Positions 1 through 7,964 of a DNA stretch of 64,000 nucleotides are shown here, in pieces (positions within the stretch are counted from its first letter, which is position 1; every line of letters begins with the position of its first letter). The stretch comes from Ignavibacteria bacterium RIFOXYC2_FULL_35_21 (GTDB taxonomy: Bacteria > Bacteroidota > Ignavibacteria > Kapaibacteriales > UBA2268). The DNA is taken from positions 1-64,000 of the forward strand of contig MHAY01000064.1 in the NCBI GenBank assembly GCA_001804705.1, given 5' to 3'. Made by a program: the position numbers and the translations under genes. The notes under the pieces were generated by a model. The model saw nothing but the letters and a program-made list of their open reading frames with translations. It was not told the DNA's origin and ran no database searches.

Positions 1-18
1 TCTAAACCTTCCCAATAG
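1..18 (+). repeat. Right half of family B palindrome, possible 3' end of an upstream gene
   Basis: The first bases are the right arm of the family B palindrome seen complete at 1925-1943 (GGAAGGTT, short loop, AACCTTCC). Read in the frame used at the ccmD end it gives Ser-Lys-Pro-Ser-Gln-stop, so it may be the last codons of a gene lying before the window. The upstream gene itself is not visible, so this is an inference from the two other gene-end copies. Confidence 0.35.
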
Positions 19-31
19 ATTTATATTAAAA

Positions 32-484
32 ATGATGCTCAAGAACAAGGAAAAAATATTGAATAAAGAAAATTATATCTGTGCATGCGGGGATTTTTCG
101 GAATTACACAAAATCAGGAATTTCGTTTACTCTAAAGCACAGGTATTTGGATTTGATGACAACGATGCGAGTAAAATAGCATTAGCCGTGGATGAGGCAT
201 GTACGAATTTAATCAAACACTCATTTAATTTGGATAAAACGAAAGAGTTTTGTGTTTCGGTCGAACCATCGAGTTTTAATTTTACAGTTAAAATACATGA
301 CAAAGGCCAGCCATTTAATCCTATGGAGGTGGATAAATTGGATATGAATGAATACTTTAAGAATTACAAAAAGGGAGGGCTTGGAATACAGATTATACGT
401 GCCGTGATGGATGAGATTAGGTATGTACCATCCGGAGAAGAAGGTTGGGAGAATGAACTAATCCTGACGAAAATACGTAATTAA
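32..484 (+). CDS. RsbW-like anti-sigma factor / histidine-kinase-type ATPase
   Basis: A 150-residue single-domain protein of the HATPase_c_2 family, to which the anti-sigma serine kinases RsbW and SpoIIAB belong. The N box is DEACTNLIKHS (about residues 54-64, with the family Glu and Asn), the G1 box is HDKGQPFNP (about 90) and the glycine-rich G2 box is GGLGIQII (about 115). Such proteins bind a sigma factor and are released by an anti-anti-sigma STAS protein. A STAS partner would be expected just upstream, outside the window. There are no membrane segments, so it is cytoplasmic. Two tandem ATG codons start it. Which sigma factor or other partner it controls cannot be told from the sequence. 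Confidence 0.85.
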   Translation: MMLKNKEKILNKENYICACGDFSELHKIRNFVYSKAQVFGFDDNDASKIALAVDEACTNLIKHSFNLDKTKEFCVSVEPSSFNFTVKIHDKGQPFNPMEVDKLDMNEYFKNYKKGGLGIQIIRAVMDEIRYVPSGEEGWENELILTKIRN

Positions 485-510
485 AATATCATCTGTATTA
501 CTATATGTAG

Positions 511-531
511 AGGGAGATTCTAAATCTTTCT
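511..531. repeat. Degenerate family B palindrome
   Basis: GGGAGATT-CT-AAATCTTTCT in the gap after the RsbW-like gene is a diverged copy of the GGAAGGTT...AACCTTCC palindrome. The centre has changed on both arms together (GGTT/AACC to GATT/AATC). Confidence 0.45.
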
Positions 532-678
532 AATTACACAAAGTTAAATAATTCAGACAAAATTATCCTCAATAATTTAAACCTATATCCGTATATTTGT
601 TTTTTTATTTTTAGATAAATTAACAAATTGTAAGGGTAGATTTAATATCTTCCCTATATTTATATAACACGGACATAA

Positions 679-1770
679 ATGAAAGCAATAATTATAATAG
701 TTGGATTAGGATTAGGTTTATTTATCGGTATATACCCCGGGTTGACTAAACCCAAACCAAAGTTTATAAAGTTCTTTGCTTTATTAATACCCGTCTTTAC
801 AATTTTTCTTACCCTATTACCACCAATTGCAGGAACTTTTGAGGATGCACGGATAGTTGGACAAAGAAGTCCGGGTAAAATGGTGAATGTTAAACTGACA
901 CCTATTCCAGGCACAGTAAGGCATGTAACGACAATAAAATCATTGTCCGATGACCCTGAAGATTACATTATAACAGGTGGGTATGAGCAGTTTATAGCTT
1001 TTGACAGTCAATCAGGTAAAAATAAGGTTTATAAATTAGTTATTAATAACAAGATAATACCAAAGGAATTAAAAGAGGGGAAACCATTAGTTTCTTTGAT
1101 AAATTATAATGCCGAAAAAGATAAATACTATTTTAATTCGATAGTGAGTGTGGATCCAATTTTGACATTACCATACGTTGCCAGCCTCGGTGAATTGGTA
1201 AGGATTTTGAATTATCACGTTCCTTCAGCGTGGATTGCTGTGCTGGCGTTTTTAATTTCAATGATTTTTTCGGTTCAGTATTTGAGAAAAAGGGATATAA
1301 AATACGATGTAATTTCTTCATCAGCCGCTGAAGTTGGAACAGTTTACACAATATTCGCTACGGTAACGGGAATGTTTTGGGCGAAATTTAACTGGGGTTC
1401 TTATTGGAACTGGGACCCGCGAGAAACCTCGATATTTGTACTATTGTTAATTTATGGGGCCTATTTCGCATTGCGGTCTGCAATTGAAAAGGAAGACGTG
1501 AAGGCGAGATTAAGTGCGGTTTATTCGATACTTGCCTTCATAACAGTCCCATTTTTTGTTTTTGTATTGCCGAGAATAACACAAAGCTTGCATCCGGGTA
1601 GTGCAAGTGAGAGTAATATTGGCCCTGTGCTAAGCTCGCAATCGGACATGCTGAATACAACAAAGCAATATATATTTAGTTTGTCAATGATGTCTTTTAC
1701 TATAATATTTTTATGGATTTTGAATTTAAGAATCAGGGTTGGAAATTTAAAATTGAAAATTAATAATTAA
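679..1770 (+). CDS. ccmC: CcmC-like heme exporter with inserted periplasmic domain
   Basis: A membrane protein of the CcmC/CcmF/CcsA heme-handling superfamily. The tryptophan-rich WWD motif WGSYWNWD is at about residues 236-243. A conserved heme-ligand His lies in YHVPSAW (about 177) and another in SLHPGSAS (about 302), flanking the WWD loop as in CcmC. CcmC presents heme to CcmE on the periplasmic face. At 363 residues it is about 100 longer than usual CcmC. The extra part (about residues 50-160) sits between the first membrane pair and HVPSAW, is hydrophilic and beta-like, and should be periplasmic. It is followed at once by ccmD, ccmE and ccmF. The ATG at 679 is the first in frame and begins an N-terminal membrane helix. 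Confidence 0.85.
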   Translation: MKAIIIIVGLGLGLFIGIYPGLTKPKPKFIKFFALLIPVFTIFLTLLPPIAGTFEDARIVGQRSPGKMVNVKLTPIPGTVRHVTTIKSLSDDPEDYIITGGYEQFIAFDSQSGKNKVYKLVINNKIIPKELKEGKPLVSLINYNAEKDKYYFNSIVSVDPILTLPYVASLGELVRILNYHVPSAWIAVLAFLISMIFSVQYLRKRDIKYDVISSSAAEVGTVYTIFATVTGMFWAKFNWGSYWNWDPRETSIFVLLLIYGAYFALRSAIEKEDVKARLSAVYSILAFITVPFFVFVLPRITQSLHPGSASESNIGPVLSSQSDMLNTTKQYIFSLSMMSFTIIFLWILNLRIRVGNLKLKINN

Positions 1771-1787
1771 ATATAATGAGATAAAGT

Positions 1788-1946
1788 ATGATAGAATTTC
1801 TAATTAAGCACTCGATATACATTGTCCTTATTATTGTGTTAATAATATGGGCAGGAATATCATTTTATTTGTATAGTTTGGATAAGAAAATAAGTAAACT
1901 TGAAAAAAATATTCCTGATATTGTGGAAGGTTCTAAACCTTCCTAA
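1788..1946 (+). CDS. ccmD: CcmD-like small membrane protein
   Basis: A 52-residue ORF starting MIEFLIKHSIYIVLIIVLII, with one membrane helix (residues 8-31) followed by a charged helix (DKKISKLEKN). Its size, single helix and place between ccmC and ccmE fit CcmD, which helps release holo-CcmE from CcmC. CcmD sequences are too short and variable for firm recognition, so the call rests mainly on position. The last codons (EGSKPS-stop) are encoded by a family B palindrome, so the native C-terminus may have been replaced. It starts 17 bp after the ccmC stop. Confidence 0.65.
   Translation: MIEFLIKHSIYIVLIIVLIIWAGISFYLYSLDKKISKLEKNIPDIVEGSKPS
1925..1943. repeat. Family B palindrome, complete copy
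   Basis: GGAAGGTT-CTA-AACCTTCC, a perfect 8-bp inverted repeat with a 3-nt loop that supplies the final codons of ccmD. A copy with one mismatch lies at the htpG stop (60218-60236) and a half copy at the window start, again at gene ends. It may act as a weak hairpin between ccmD and ccmE. Confidence 0.7.
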
Positions 1947-1975
1947 AAATAATTATTTTTTTATGGGAGAGAAAA

Positions 1976-2359
1976 ATGAAAAAGAAATACATAATTGGAG
2001 CTGTAATAGCTGTAACATTTGCTGTGGTGGCTATACTTTCATTCGACAGCAGTAAAATAGAATATACAAATTTTGCAAAAGCAAAAGCTACGGAAAAGAC
2101 TTACCAAATAATAGGAAGCTGGTTAAAAGACAAACCGAGCAATTATAATAACAAGGATAACACATTTACATTCTATATGTGCGATGATAAAAAAGACACA
2201 GCTTGCGTGATTTTCCACGGTGCTAAGCCAAACAACTTTGACATGGCTACACAAGTTGTCGTTAAAGGCAGTTACACACAAAACAATTTCCATGCATCTG
2301 AGATTTTGACTAAATGCCCATCGAAATATGAAGCAGAAATGAAGAAAGCAGGAAGCTAA
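1976..2359 (+). CDS. ccmE: CcmE heme chaperone, CxxxY variant
   Basis: A 127-residue protein with one N-terminal membrane anchor (about residues 5-22) and a small beta-barrel (OB-fold) domain, as in CcmE. The usual heme-attaching HxxxY motif is replaced by Cys-Pro-Ser-Lys-Tyr (about residues 114-118, in ILTKCPSKYEAE). This cysteine variant is the hallmark of the alternative Ccm system described from Desulfovibrio (System I*), where CcmH is typically missing. A good purine-rich site, GGGAGAGAAA, precedes the ATG. It lies between ccmD and ccmF and should be membrane-anchored facing the periplasm. Confidence 0.88.
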   Translation: MKKKYIIGAVIAVTFAVVAILSFDSSKIEYTNFAKAKATEKTYQIIGSWLKDKPSNYNNKDNTFTFYMCDDKKDTACVIFHGAKPNNFDMATQVVVKGSYTQNNFHASEILTKCPSKYEAEMKKAGS

Positions 2360-2360
2360 A

Positions 2361-2393
2361 CAATTACGAATTACGAATTATGAATTACGAATT
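2361..2393. repeat. Short tandem ATTACGAATT-type array
   Basis: Four imperfect copies of an 8-9 bp unit (CAATTACGA / ATTACGAAT / TATGAATTACGAAT) in the ccmE-ccmF gap. The same unit recurs at 5538-5556, 5976-5990 and 6206-6230 and forms the arm of the family F repeats that lie inside genes. Confidence 0.6.
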
Positions 2394-2457
2394 TTTCTAA
2401 TTTGTAATAAACGGATTCTTGTTTTAAAATTTAATTAAGTAATCAGGCAGGTTTTTT

Positions 2458-4755
2458 ATGGTTGGGAAATTAATAATTATATTGTCGTTTGTATTGGCTC
2501 TGGCTACTACAGTGGCATATTTTATATCGAAGGAAAAGGAAGACAAGGCTAATAAGCTTGGAAGGTATTTATATTTATCTTTATTCTTTTCAATTGTGCT
2601 CGCTTCGGGAATTTTACTTTCAAATATATTGTCATTTAATTATCAATATACATATATCTGGAGTTACAGTTCAAAGCTTCTGCCTTTGAACTTGCTAATA
2701 TCATCATTTTATGCCGGACAGGAAGGTTCATTTCTTTTATGGACGTTTCTGATAAGCTTAGCCGGAGTTTTTTTATTATACTATACAAAAAAATATGACT
2801 ATGAACCAAGAACGATGGCTTTTTATACATTAATACTTGTTTTCCTGACACTACTTTTAATTATTAAGAGCCCGTTTAATTTTATATGGGAATCCTTTCC
2901 CGATGTTGACCCTAACATAGTGCCACCAAATGGGCGCGGATTAAATCCGATACTGGAAAGTTATTGGATAAGCATCCATCCTCCAATATTATTTACAGGA
3001 TATGCGTTATTATCTGTCCCGTTCGCTCTTGCTATAGCAGGCATGTTCAAAAAGGATTACACGAATTGGGCAAATCTTGCAACTCCATGGGTATTGACAG
3101 CATCAGCTATATTGGGATTTGGCATCATTCTCGGAGGATTCTGGGCTTATGAAACATTGGGCTGGGGAGGATTCTGGGGTTGGGACCCTGTTGAAAATTC
3201 ATCTCTATTACCTTGGCTATTGTCAATAACACTTGTTCATACCTTGCTAATTCAAAAGAGAACGGGTGGGTTAGTAAAAACAAATTTTTTACTTGCAATT
3301 TTTGCATTCATATTTGTATTATATGCTACATTCCTTACTCGTAGTGGTGTTCTCGGAGATACATCGGTGCACTCATTCGTTGACCCGGGACAATTAGTGT
3401 ATCTTCTGCTATTAATATTCCTTGTCTCATTTGCATTGATAGGATTAGTTTTCTTTGCTATCCGATTTAAAAATATGTCGAAGGTGAAAATTGACCTGAA
3501 ATACGACAGCCGTGAATTTTTTATTACACTTGGTTCGGTATTAATTGTTGCAGTTACATTGATTGTGTTTTTCGGAACGAGTTTACCAATATTTCAGGAA
3601 ATCATGGGTAAACCTAAGTCGGCGGTTGAAATATCATATTATAATAACTGGAATCTTCCTTTAGCAATACTTATGTTTCTGACTAATGCTTTTTCTCTTT
3701 ACTTAAACTGGAAAAGTACAACAAGCATTGGTATAGCCCTGAAAAATTCATTGCTCTCGGCTGGATTATCCATACTTTTAACAATATTGGTATTAATAGC
3801 CGGAGTAAAAAGAATTGACCATGTTTTATTATTCTTCAGTTCATTCTTCTCAATAACAATTAATATAGTTTTTATATTCAGAACAGGAAGAAGGAAAATC
3901 AGGTTGGTTGGCAGTTATATATCACACTTAGGACTTGCACTACTTCTGCTTGGAGCCTTGACATCATCGGTCTTTGTTACTGAAAAGCATATTAATCTGA
4001 AAAATGCAGGAACCGATGAAGCATTAGGTTATAAATTCACGCTTGTTGGCAGAGACCAAATTGAAAAGAATATGACAGACAGAGAGAAATATAAATATCA
4101 TTTAAAAATACAGGGAAATGGTGTTAATTCAATTGTAAGCCCTGTGATTTATTGGAGTGATTTTAATGAACGTTCTTCACCATTCTTCGAACCGGGAATA
4201 AAAAGATATATAACAAAAGATTTATACATTTCACCGAATAGTATTACACTCGAGTACCCTTATCCAAGTATGGATTTAGGCAAGGGTGAAACATTTGCAG
4301 TTCCTTTCGACAGTTCATTTAAAGTTAGTTTTATAAAATTTGAAATGACTGCTATGATGGATGGTGGAGGACATGCTAATAGTACTGTTATGCCTATGGG
4401 TGCTATTGTTGAATTGATTGACAAGGGAAAGTCTGTTATTGATACTTTGTTTGCCGAAGTAAATATGGAAACCGGTGATTTTAAACCTATCATCAAAAAT
4501 GTGCCTGACAAAAATTTTAAATTAGGTTTTACAAGATTTATTAGTAATTCAGAGAATATTGCACTGTCAAGAGTCGAAATTTCAATTTTACCTGAAAACC
4601 AGGAAATTACCCATCCTGAAGAAGTCATAAGCTTTCAGGTTTCGACAAAACCATTCATCAATTTAGTTTGGTTAGGAGTTATATTCGTTGTTACAGGACT
4701 TTTTCTGACAATTAAAAAACCATTTTTATACAAAGAAAATAATATAAATGATTAG
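2458..4755 (+). CDS. ccmF: CcmF heme lyase subunit
   Basis: A 765-residue polytopic membrane protein with the WWD signature WGGFWGWDPVENSSLLPWL near residue 236, the most diagnostic motif of the CcmF/NrfE family. A conserved His stretch, SYWISIHPPILFTGYAL (about 168-184), precedes it. A large periplasmic loop lies at about residues 515-735, before the last helix, as in CcmF. CcmF joins heme from holo-CcmE to the CxxCH cysteines of apocytochromes c. The length (about 650 in Proteobacteria) is at the high end because of that loop. The ATG at 2458 opens directly into the first membrane segment. No ccmH follows. Confidence 0.93.
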   Translation: MVGKLIIILSFVLALATTVAYFISKEKEDKANKLGRYLYLSLFFSIVLASGILLSNILSFNYQYTYIWSYSSKLLPLNLLISSFYAGQEGSFLLWTFLISLAGVFLLYYTKKYDYEPRTMAFYTLILVFLTLLLIIKSPFNFIWESFPDVDPNIVPPNGRGLNPILESYWISIHPPILFTGYALLSVPFALAIAGMFKKDYTNWANLATPWVLTASAILGFGIILGGFWAYETLGWGGFWGWDPVENSSLLPWLLSITLVHTLLIQKRTGGLVKTNFLLAIFAFIFVLYATFLTRSGVLGDTSVHSFVDPGQLVYLLLLIFLVSFALIGLVFFAIRFKNMSKVKIDLKYDSREFFITLGSVLIVAVTLIVFFGTSLPIFQEIMGKPKSAVEISYYNNWNLPLAILMFLTNAFSLYLNWKSTTSIGIALKNSLLSAGLSILLTILVLIAGVKRIDHVLLFFSSFFSITINIVFIFRTGRRKIRLVGSYISHLGLALLLLGALTSSVFVTEKHINLKNAGTDEALGYKFTLVGRDQIEKNMTDREKYKYHLKIQGNGVNSIVSPVIYWSDFNERSSPFFEPGIKRYITKDLYISPNSITLEYPYPSMDLGKGETFAVPFDSSFKVSFIKFEMTAMMDGGGHANSTVMPMGAIVELIDKGKSVIDTLFAEVNMETGDFKPIIKNVPDKNFKLGFTRFISNSENIALSRVEISILPENQEITHPEEVISFQVSTKPFINLVWLGVIFVVTGLFLTIKKPFLYKENNIND

Positions 4756-4887
4756 CTATATAATTTATAAGGAATTATATGTAATTTAATAATAATTAAA
4801 TATCTTACTTAGAAATTGAAAAATAATAATATTAAAAAATCAACGTCATTCAGAAAAAATTTTAAAATAATAATAATTGGAGAAATA

Positions 4888-5535
4888 ATGTATAGATTTA
4901 AAACTTTTGCAATTTTTGGATTAATCTCTTTTGTTCTTGTTACCAATACTGCTTGTACACAAGAGAAAACAAATGAACAACAGGATGTAAAAATTGCTTT
5001 GAATACAGGTAATAACCCTCATGAAATGCTTGCATCAAATGCTTCAGGAGTTGAGAATACAGCAATCGGAAAGGTTATACAAATTGAAACTGTAGCTAAA
5101 CAAAAGCAAGGATTCGCAGTAGATTTCACCTGGAAGGAAAATGGTAATTCAACGAAATTTTCTGATTTCACTAAAGGAAAAGTTGTATTGTTGAACTTCT
5201 GGGGAACATGGTGTCCGCCTTGTAGAAGAGAGATACCCGACCTCGTTGAAGTAAGTAAAGAATTAGCAAACAAAGATTTTGTTTTAATAGGAATTGCACT
5301 TGAAAGAGGTGCCGATGTAACATCAAATATTACTAAGGTATCGGACTTTATGAAAAGTAATGGTATCCCTTATAATAATTTTATCGGTGTTGAGGCAATA
5401 ACCAATGCATATGGCGGTATAGCTGCTGTTCCTACAACTTACATAATTGACAAAAATGGAAAAATCTCAGAGACGATAGTTGGTATGAGGGGAAAATCCG
5501 ATTTTATGGAATCAATAAAAAGAGTGCTAAAGTAA
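4888..5535 (+). CDS. TlpA/ResA/CcmG-like thiol-disulfide oxidoreductase
   Basis: A 215-residue exported thioredoxin-fold protein. The start at 4888 is preferred over an in-frame TTG at 4816 because GGAGAAATA precedes it and a signal sequence (YRFKTFAIFGLISFVLVTN) follows immediately. The signal ends at a Cys (NTAC) that might be lipidated, though the lipobox is poor. The active site is WCPPC in NFWGTWCPPCRREIP, and the cis-proline loop is AAVPTTYIID. Such proteins keep apocytochrome CxxCH cysteines reduced. Its place directly after ccmF suggests that job. General periplasmic disulfide reduction is the alternative. Confidence 0.85.
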   Translation: MYRFKTFAIFGLISFVLVTNTACTQEKTNEQQDVKIALNTGNNPHEMLASNASGVENTAIGKVIQIETVAKQKQGFAVDFTWKENGNSTKFSDFTKGKVVLLNFWGTWCPPCRREIPDLVEVSKELANKDFVLIGIALERGADVTSNITKVSDFMKSNGIPYNNFIGVEAITNAYGGIAAVPTTYIIDKNGKISETIVGMRGKSDFMESIKRVLK

Positions 5536-5537
5536 TT

Positions 5538-5580
5538 TTACGAATTATGAATTACGACCCTTCGACTTCGCTGTTAATGA
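5538..5580. repeat. Family F fragment (left half)
   Basis: ATTACGACCCTTCGACTTCGC here is the left half of the repeat found inside the heparinase gene (34341-34400) and the FtsX gene (31651-31710). A matching right-half fragment (ACTCAGGGTGACAAGATTACGAATG) lies at 5800-5824, so the two-hairpin element at 5609-5737 appears to sit between the halves of a broken family F copy. Confidence 0.5.
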
Positions 5581-5608
5581 CACATTACCAGAAATCTTGA
5601 TATATTAT

Positions 5609-5737
5609 GAATAGCCACGACTTTTAAGTCGTGGGATGGTTACTCACCACAATTCGGGATTTATCCCCTTAATATTAGTGACTAAAGTCAGAATCGGGTG
5701 GAAATAAACCTCCACGAACTGAAGATAGTGGCTATTC
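5609..5737. repeat. Family C two-hairpin element, copy 1
   Basis: A 129-bp element bounded by GAATAGCCAC and its inverted partner GTGGCTATTC. The left hairpin is CCACGACTT-TT-AAGTCGTGG. The right hairpin is an imperfect CCACGAACT/GAAGATAGTGG. Core strings GGATTTATCCCCT, TGACTAAAGTC and ATAAACCTCCAC are shared with the 132-bp copy at 46455-46586. It encodes no protein. Subterminal hairpins around a conserved core recall non-autonomous relatives of IS200/IS605-type elements, but no transposase is present to confirm that. Confidence 0.75.
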
Positions 5738-5855
5738 AAATAAAGAACGATTTTAATTTGTCATATTTTTGTTTTACCATCGCATCGGCGGTGGTCATTG
5801 ACTCAGGGTGACAAGATTACGAATGAAAATTTTGTTAATTCAATATTAAAAATTT

Positions 5856-5887
5856 AAAAACCCTGATAGTTTCTTATCAGGGTTTTC
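5856..5887 (-). terminator. Intrinsic terminator of tRNA-Arg (possibly bidirectional)
   Basis: The stem AAACCCTGATA / TATCAGGGTTT (about 5857-5868 with 5875-5886) has a 6-nt loop. On the minus strand it lies 7 nt beyond the tRNA 3' end and is followed by a run of T. The plus-strand side also ends in TTTTC. Confidence 0.75.
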
Positions 5888-5893
5888 TTTATG

Positions 5894-5967
<74 letters not shown>

Positions 5968-6015
5968 AAAATCAATTACGAATTACGAATTAAGTAATAC
6001 TTCTAAGTTAGATTG

Positions 6016-6046
6016 CAAAATTAAGATTTTTTTATGTTTAATCAAA
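6016..6046 (-). promoter_or_regulatory. Bacteroidota-type promoter for tRNA-Arg
   Basis: On the minus strand, TTTG (6043-6046) is followed after exactly 19 nt by TAATTTTG (6016-6023), matching the -33/-7 consensus TTTG-N19-21-TAnnTTTG. Start would be near 6010, giving a leader of about 45 nt that contains ATTCGTAATTCGTAATT short repeats. Confidence 0.65.
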
Positions 6047-6063
6047 AATAAAAGCTTTTAAAA

Positions 6064-6095
6064 TTTGTAATTACAGGCATTTATACCTAATTTTG
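6064..6095 (+). promoter_or_regulatory. Bacteroidota-type promoter for SRP RNA
   Basis: TTTG at 6064-6067, a 20-nt spacer, then TAATTTTG at 6088-6095. The SRP RNA begins at about 6101, the expected distance from the -7 box. Confidence 0.7.
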
Positions 6096-6100
6096 TAGTT

Positions 6101-6199
6101 GGACCAAGTCCCGTGCGGCTAAGAAGAGCCCAATCCCGCCAGGTCCGGAAGGAAGCAACGGTAAGTTCATGCTTAGGGCGCCACGGCAAACTTGGTCTT
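6101..6199 (+). ncRNA. ffs: Signal recognition particle RNA (small bacterial type)
   Basis: The outer stem GACCAAG (6102-6108) pairs with CTTGGTC (6191-6197). The conserved apical domain is CCAGGTCCGGAAGGAAGC followed by AACGGTAA (about 6139-6164), containing the GGAA tetraloop and the asymmetric internal loop that bind Ffh. A T-run directly follows the 3' stem and should end transcription. The length, about 98 nt, is that of the 4.5S type without an Alu domain. Confidence 0.96.
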
Positions 6200-6326
6200 T
6201 TTTTAATTACGAATTACGATTAACGAATTAAGATTTACTCCATAATTAAAGATTTTTTAGTTTCAAACGTCAACTTAATGTTATAATATTTATACAAATT
6301 AAAACCTTTACAGGTTTATATATCAA

Positions 6327-7958
6327 ATGGTAAAAGAAATATTAATAAATTCTACTCTTAACGAAGAAAGAATCGCAATCACCGAAGACGGCAGGCTCGC
6401 CGAGCTATTCATTGAATTACCCGATAAAGAACGTTCTATTGGAAATATTTTTCTTGGTAAAGTTACTAAAATAGTTGAAGGAATTAATGCAGCATTTGTG
6501 AATATTGGACAAGGACAGGATGCTTTCCTTCACTTTTCCGACATTGACGATAAACTTGAAAATATAATTACCGACGACGAAGATGAAGAGCTTTATGAAA
6601 AAGCAAAACAAAGAAAAGCCGCAAGATTAGCCTCTAACGGGAAAAGGGAAACTGCGGTTACAACAAAAAAATTTAAGCAAACAAAAACAAAAGATAACAA
6701 ACAGAAACCTAAATCAGGCAGACGCGGAAACTTTAAATTAAATATCGAACAGGGGCAGAATATAATTGTACAGATTGTAAGGGAAGCATACAGTTCCAAA
6801 GGTGTAAAAGTAACAACAAGAATTGGAATACCAGGCAGGTATGTAGTGCTAATGCCCTTCGACGATGTGATTGGTATTTCAAAAAAGATTTCATCGCTTA
6901 GAGAGAGACGCAGACTCAGACAACTTGCAAGAAACTCACTGCCCACCGGCCTGGGGTGTATCATCAGAACAGCCGCACAGAAAATAAATGAACATGAACT
7001 CCTGAAGGATTGGGACAGCCTTGTAAAAATTTGGAATGAAATCGAGGAAAAAGTTAAAAAAGCAAAAGAACCAATGCTTCTCTATCAAGACCTACCTATT
7101 GCAACAAGTGTAGTCAGAGACCTGATGACAAAAGATGTGTCAAAGGTGACTATTGATTCAAAGAAGTTATACAAGGAAATTTCTAATTATTTGAAATGGG
7201 CATCACCTGCACTTGTTGATAAAATTTCACTTTATAGTGATTCAAAACCGATTTTCGAGCATTTCGGAATCGAAAAACAACTCGAACAAACCTATAAAAG
7301 AAAAGTAAGGCTTCCGAATGGTGGAACAATAGTTATTGACCAGACTGAAGCAATGATGGTTGTAGATGTCAATTCAGGTAAAGCCATATCTGAAAGGGAA
7401 CAGGAAAAAAATGCTCTTCAGACAAACCTGGAAGCCGTCAGGGAGATTGCCCGACAGGTAAGGCTCAGAGACATAGGCGGTATTATACTCGTTGATTTCA
7501 TAGATATGAGGAAACTTCCTTTCAGGAAGAAAGTCTATGCTTTAATGAGGAACGAATTAGATAGAGATCGTTCAAAGACAATTGCCTATCCACTGACTCA
7601 GTTAAATTTGATGCAGATTACCAGGCAGAGAGTCAATCAAAATATAACAGAAAAAATCAGCGAAAGCTGTCCAATGTGTCAGGGTACAGGTAAGGTTATA
7701 TCAAAGGGTGTTCTCTCGACTGCAATAGAAAGATGGCTAAAGAATTTCAGGTCAAATTCAAGAGAATTCCGATTGACTTTAATGGTTCATCCAAATCTTG
7801 CTGAATTTTTGTCGGATGGAACAATATCAAAGCTTGCACGCATGATGATAAAATACTTTGTGAAGATAAAATTGCAGCAAAGCAACCACTTAAGAATTGA
7901 TGAATTCAAATTCATTTCTGCACGCCAGGAAAAAGACATAACACAGGAGTTTCTGTAA
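6327..7958 (+). CDS. rng: Ribonuclease E/G family endoribonuclease
   Basis: A 543-residue RNase G-type enzyme that cuts single-stranded RNA in rRNA and mRNA processing. The S1 domain occupies about residues 35-150. The catalytic DNase-I-like part has metal-binding aspartates in MMVVDVNSGK (about 351) and ILVDFIDMRKLPF (about 392-395). The zinc-link cysteines are in CPMCQGTGK (about 449). A highly charged insertion (about residues 75-125: an acidic patch, then a Lys/Arg-rich tail) splits the S1 domain and could be an RNA-contact loop. It lacks the long C-terminal scaffold of RNase E. The stop is 6 bp before the dxr ATG, so the two are probably co-transcribed. Confidence 0.93.
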   Translation: MVKEILINSTLNEERIAITEDGRLAELFIELPDKERSIGNIFLGKVTKIVEGINAAFVNIGQGQDAFLHFSDIDDKLENIITDDEDEELYEKAKQRKAARLASNGKRETAVTTKKFKQTKTKDNKQKPKSGRRGNFKLNIEQGQNIIVQIVREAYSSKGVKVTTRIGIPGRYVVLMPFDDVIGISKKISSLRERRRLRQLARNSLPTGLGCIIRTAAQKINEHELLKDWDSLVKIWNEIEEKVKKAKEPMLLYQDLPIATSVVRDLMTKDVSKVTIDSKKLYKEISNYLKWASPALVDKISLYSDSKPIFEHFGIEKQLEQTYKRKVRLPNGGTIVIDQTEAMMVVDVNSGKAISEREQEKNALQTNLEAVREIARQVRLRDIGGIILVDFIDMRKLPFRKKVYALMRNELDRDRSKTIAYPLTQLNLMQITRQRVNQNITEKISESCPMCQGTGKVISKGVLSTAIERWLKNFRSNSREFRLTLMVHPNLAEFLSDGTISKLARMMIKYFVKIKLQQSNHLRIDEFKFISARQEKDITQEFL

Positions 7959-7964
7959 TCAGCA

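Noticed and set aside
592..599. TATATTTG as a promoter for ccmC
   Set aside because: The -7 box matches, but no TTTG or TTG lies 19-21 nt upstream, so support is too thin.
660..914. 84-codon open frame on the minus strand over the start of ccmC
   Set aside because: It is antisense to a well-supported membrane protein and its hydrophobic text mirrors the coding strand.
5609..5737. Reading the two-hairpin element as an insertion sequence with a transposase
   Set aside because: At 129 bp it has no open frame of useful length, so it can only be non-autonomous or an RNA.
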